Part shown: positions 20,982 to 23,092 of the stretch, in pieces
Position numbering within the stretch: the stretch's first letter is position 1
Layout: every line of letters starts with the position of its first letter
Assembly (NCBI GenBank): GCA_015522385.1
Contig: WAMJ01000054.1
Span: forward strand, 1 to 23,092
Direction: 5' to 3'
DNA length: 23,092 nucleotides
Source: Candidatus Heimdallarchaeota archaeon
GTDB lineage: Archaea; Asgardarchaeota; Heimdallarchaeia; Heimdallarchaeales; Kariarchaeaceae
Translations under genes and position numbers: made by a program
Notes under the pieces: model-generated
Database searches by the model: none
What the model saw: only the letters and a program-made list of their open reading frames with translations
What the model was told of the DNA's origin: nothing

Positions 20982-23092
20982 ATGGATATAGTGAAGAACT
21001 ACACATTGTTTCTTATCACACTACTCCTGCTAGGGTCGGGACTACAGAGCTCTGCTCTTGTGTCACAGCCCTCGCAGTCGACAGGGGCAGTGGTTGGAAC
21101 AGGGTATCCGACGGATGACCCTCTACTTCCATCCATCTCTCCTGAACCCCGGACGGAGTACGTGGCTACTACCACGGATCGCTCGGGAAACGAACACCCT
21201 GTCCCCAAAGTGGACAATTCTAAGGCTAGCTCCGTAGTCATGGAGGGTCGTGACTCTATACCTGATGATGCTCCGCAGTTCCTCAAGGATATGGATGCAG
21301 ACGCAAAGGGTCTCCCCGAGATCTCCCGTGACGTACTTCGGAAGGGCGTACTTTACCAAAGCAGTGATTTCACTGTAAATGAGATCAATGTCCTCCCTCT
21401 AAACTACACGGTCAGTAACAGCTACGAGGCATTGAGGATAATTATTTCATACACTGCTGGGACATGTAATGTAATAGCACGTGGTTCACTATATGCAGAT
21501 CAGCCCCTTGCATCTGCGGTGGGGGTGTCCTCCATGTCAAGCATTATTCTCGACTTCGACGGCGCAGATATCTGGAACAAGACTACTGAGCAGACATGGT
21601 CGGTTTCACTCGACTTCTCACTCTATTGTGGTACATTTAGTCAATTCACCCTCGACGTGGTCTTGGACGGAACATACTCCTCACTTGATTTCAACGCACC
21701 TGGGGTTGATCTCCTGAGCCTTGATACAAATGTCATGGATGTGGATGCAGACTCCATCGCTGATGGATTAGTCTATAACTTCACACTAAGTTCTCCCATA
21801 CGCTCCTATGAAATTATCTCATTCGACCCGTACGGGGGGATGAGGCAGGTGACTGACAAGGATGAAGTTCCATTTGGTTCCCTAAATGGCTCCTCGGTTA
21901 CGAGCATACTTAGGGTAGAGACCAGTTACAAGAGTTTCAAATTGTTCGATCTAGGTGAGACCAACATGACTACTTGGGAGGCTGGATCATCAGGGTTTGG
22001 GATGCGAGATTTCAGTTTTACTCCAGTTGACACGGATGGTGATGGTAGGTACAACCTGCTATCGATTGAGTTCTTTGCAGATGTGCTTGATCCAAAAAAC
22101 ACCATGTTCTGGATCCAGACCCTTATTGCAGGTACACAACAGGTTCTGTCTACCTCATTTGCTGATACACCCATGTCTGGGACAGTAAAGGTAGTTCGTG
22201 AACTCAATATGTACGACTCGGTGGATGTCTCTATCCAGATTGTAGGTGGGGTTGACGGAGAGATAGAGTTATATATCATCTCGACATTCAGTACCTCGGG
22301 CTTCGAGGAACCTCCGGGAGAATTCAGAGATGTAAAGGTAGAGTCTTTAGCTGGACTGGATATTCTCACATTCAAATTCACATCCAAGAGTCAGGGCTAT
22401 TTCTTCCTCTTTGCAGATGTCTATACAGCAGAGGGTGTACTCATCACAACACTCGTTGACACAAAGACCTACGAGGCAAGCAAGGCAGGTACGGAGATGT
22501 ATGGGAGCTTAAGACTGTCCTCTGCAATGGCATACTCTGGGGTAGCGACCATAGTTCTCACTGCAGTTTCTAGCATGAGTCTGTTGTCCACTGGTTCTCA
22601 GTTGTACTTCACCACAACAGTTGATTTGACGATAGACCTAAGCACAACCGATGGGATGACTGCAGACGTGACTGTCTCAGACATCTTCAGGGGCGGTGAA
22701 CTTTATGCCAAGGAAATCAGGGTCACCGGTACTCTTTCAGCGTCATCTCAATTTAGTATCTCTCTTTACAGTCCGTCTTCTGAACTTGAGACTTTCTTCG
22801 TATATTCCTATGGTCAGGAGGGAGAGACCTATGATGAGTCGTTATATATAACAATCGGACAGATCATCAATTCTGGCTTCCAAGAGGGTTTTGTACTTGA
22901 GATCGTGGATTTCCAAGAGGGTTCTGGACGGACTAGGCTCAAGACCCCGATTGACTTCAAGCTTACACCCAGAGATCTCGGGATTGTCGAGACGATGGAC
23001 ATAACTTCAAGTCTTCAGAGCGACTCTTCCAACGTCGACATTACCATTAATCTGGCATATAACTTCACCTTTGCAACAGATGTCAGCATTTC
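20982..23092 (+). CDS. Large secreted surface protein with acidic D-x-D repeats, partial at C-terminus
   Basis: The frame is open from ATG 20982 to the window edge, 703 codons without a stop. It starts with a signal peptide (KNYTLFLITLLLLGSG, about 5-20). The mature chain is Ser/Thr-rich and beta-predicted, with repeated acidic motifs preceding strands, such as DVDADSIADG and DTDGDG (near residue 350), like calcium-binding D-x-D-x-DG loops in archaeal surface proteins. Sequons such as NYT, NKT, NFT and NMT are scattered. The small secreted protein at 11550 shares this motif style. GTG 20991 is an equally good start. The missing C-terminus should show whether it ends in the TM-RRRKS anchor seen elsewhere. 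Confidence 0.78.
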   Translation, partial: MDIVKNYTLFLITLLLLGSGLQSSALVSQPSQSTGAVVGTGYPTDDPLLPSISPEPRTEYVATTTDRSGNEHPVPKVDNSKASSVVMEGRDSIPDDAPQFLKDMDADAKGLPEISRDVLRKGVLYQSSDFTVNEINVLPLNYTVSNSYEALRIIISYTAGTCNVIARGSLYADQPLASAVGVSSMSSIILDFDGADIWNKTTEQTWSVSLDFSLYCGTFSQFTLDVVLDGTYSSLDFNAPGVDLLSLDTNVMDVDADSIADGLVYNFTLSSPIRSYEIISFDPYGGMRQVTDKDEVPFGSLNGSSVTSILRVETSYKSFKLFDLGETNMTTWEAGSSGFGMRDFSFTPVDTDGDGRYNLLSIEFFADVLDPKNTMFWIQTLIAGTQQVLSTSFADTPMSGTVKVVRELNMYDSVDVSIQIVGGVDGEIELYIISTFSTSGFEEPPGEFRDVKVESLAGLDILTFKFTSKSQGYFFLFADVYTAEGVLITTLVDTKTYEASKAGTEMYGSLRLSSAMAYSGVATIVLTAVSSMSLLSTGSQLYFTTTVDLTIDLSTTDGMTADVTVSDIFRGGELYAKEIRVTGTLSASSQFSISLYSPSSELETFFVYSYGQEGETYDESLYITIGQIINSGFQEGFVLEIVDFQEGSGRTRLKTPIDFKLTPRDLGIVETMDITSSLQSDSSNVDITINLAYNFTFATDVSI

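Overview
The window looks archaeal. Most first genes have a T/A-rich TATA-like box centred about 24-28 bases before the start codon, so their mRNAs would be leaderless or nearly so. Internal operon genes instead use GGAGG/GGTGA-type ribosome sites and stop/start overlaps. There is a tRNA-Ser with a bulge-helix-bulge intron, an archaeal/eukaryotic-type primase, an Lrp-like regulator and many secreted or membrane-anchored surface proteins. Base use is uneven: 9591-11543 is visibly richer in G+C than 7239-9252 and 14106-18037. I cannot name the phylum; an Asgard-type or other mesophilic archaeon is a guess.

Layout. (a) 1-833 (minus, cut by the window edge), 19229-19738 and 19794-20753 are three copies of one family, a putative PD-(D/E)XK/Rpn-like domain followed by 8-residue LTxEQL repeats; the middle copy has lost the N-terminal domain and expanded the repeats. 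(b) 1013-3868 is a three-gene operon: a secreted alpha/alpha-toroid protein, an ABC ATPase and an ABC-2 permease. (c) 4220-5854 pairs a membrane-anchored zinc-ribbon protein with a PriS-like primase that lacks the usual zinc knuckle and carries an unrecognised C-terminal half. (d) 5917-6885 is a CPBP (Rce1-like) membrane protease. (e) 7239-9252 is a secreted subtilase with a membrane-anchored partner. (f) 9591-10463 is an esterase, converging with zero spacing on a minus-strand pair: a small secreted protein and a double-winged-helix Lrp-like regulator. (g) 12108-13178 is a second, canonical secreted subtilase with a long structured leader. (h) 13706-13817 is tRNA-Ser(GGA). (i) 14106-17312 (minus) is an ABC exporter operon (ATPase and two permeases with extracellular domains), divergent from a secreted beta-rich protein at 17357 across a 44-base promoter. 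(j) 18316-19137 is a C2H2/treble-clef zinc protein. (k) 20982 to the window end is a large surface protein with acidic D-x-D repeats.

Taken together this is mainly cell-surface biology (export, proteolysis, anchored glycoproteins) with nucleic-acid genes interspersed. The items most likely to be new are the Rpn-like/octapeptide-repeat family and the zinc-knuckle-less primase with its membrane zinc-ribbon partner.
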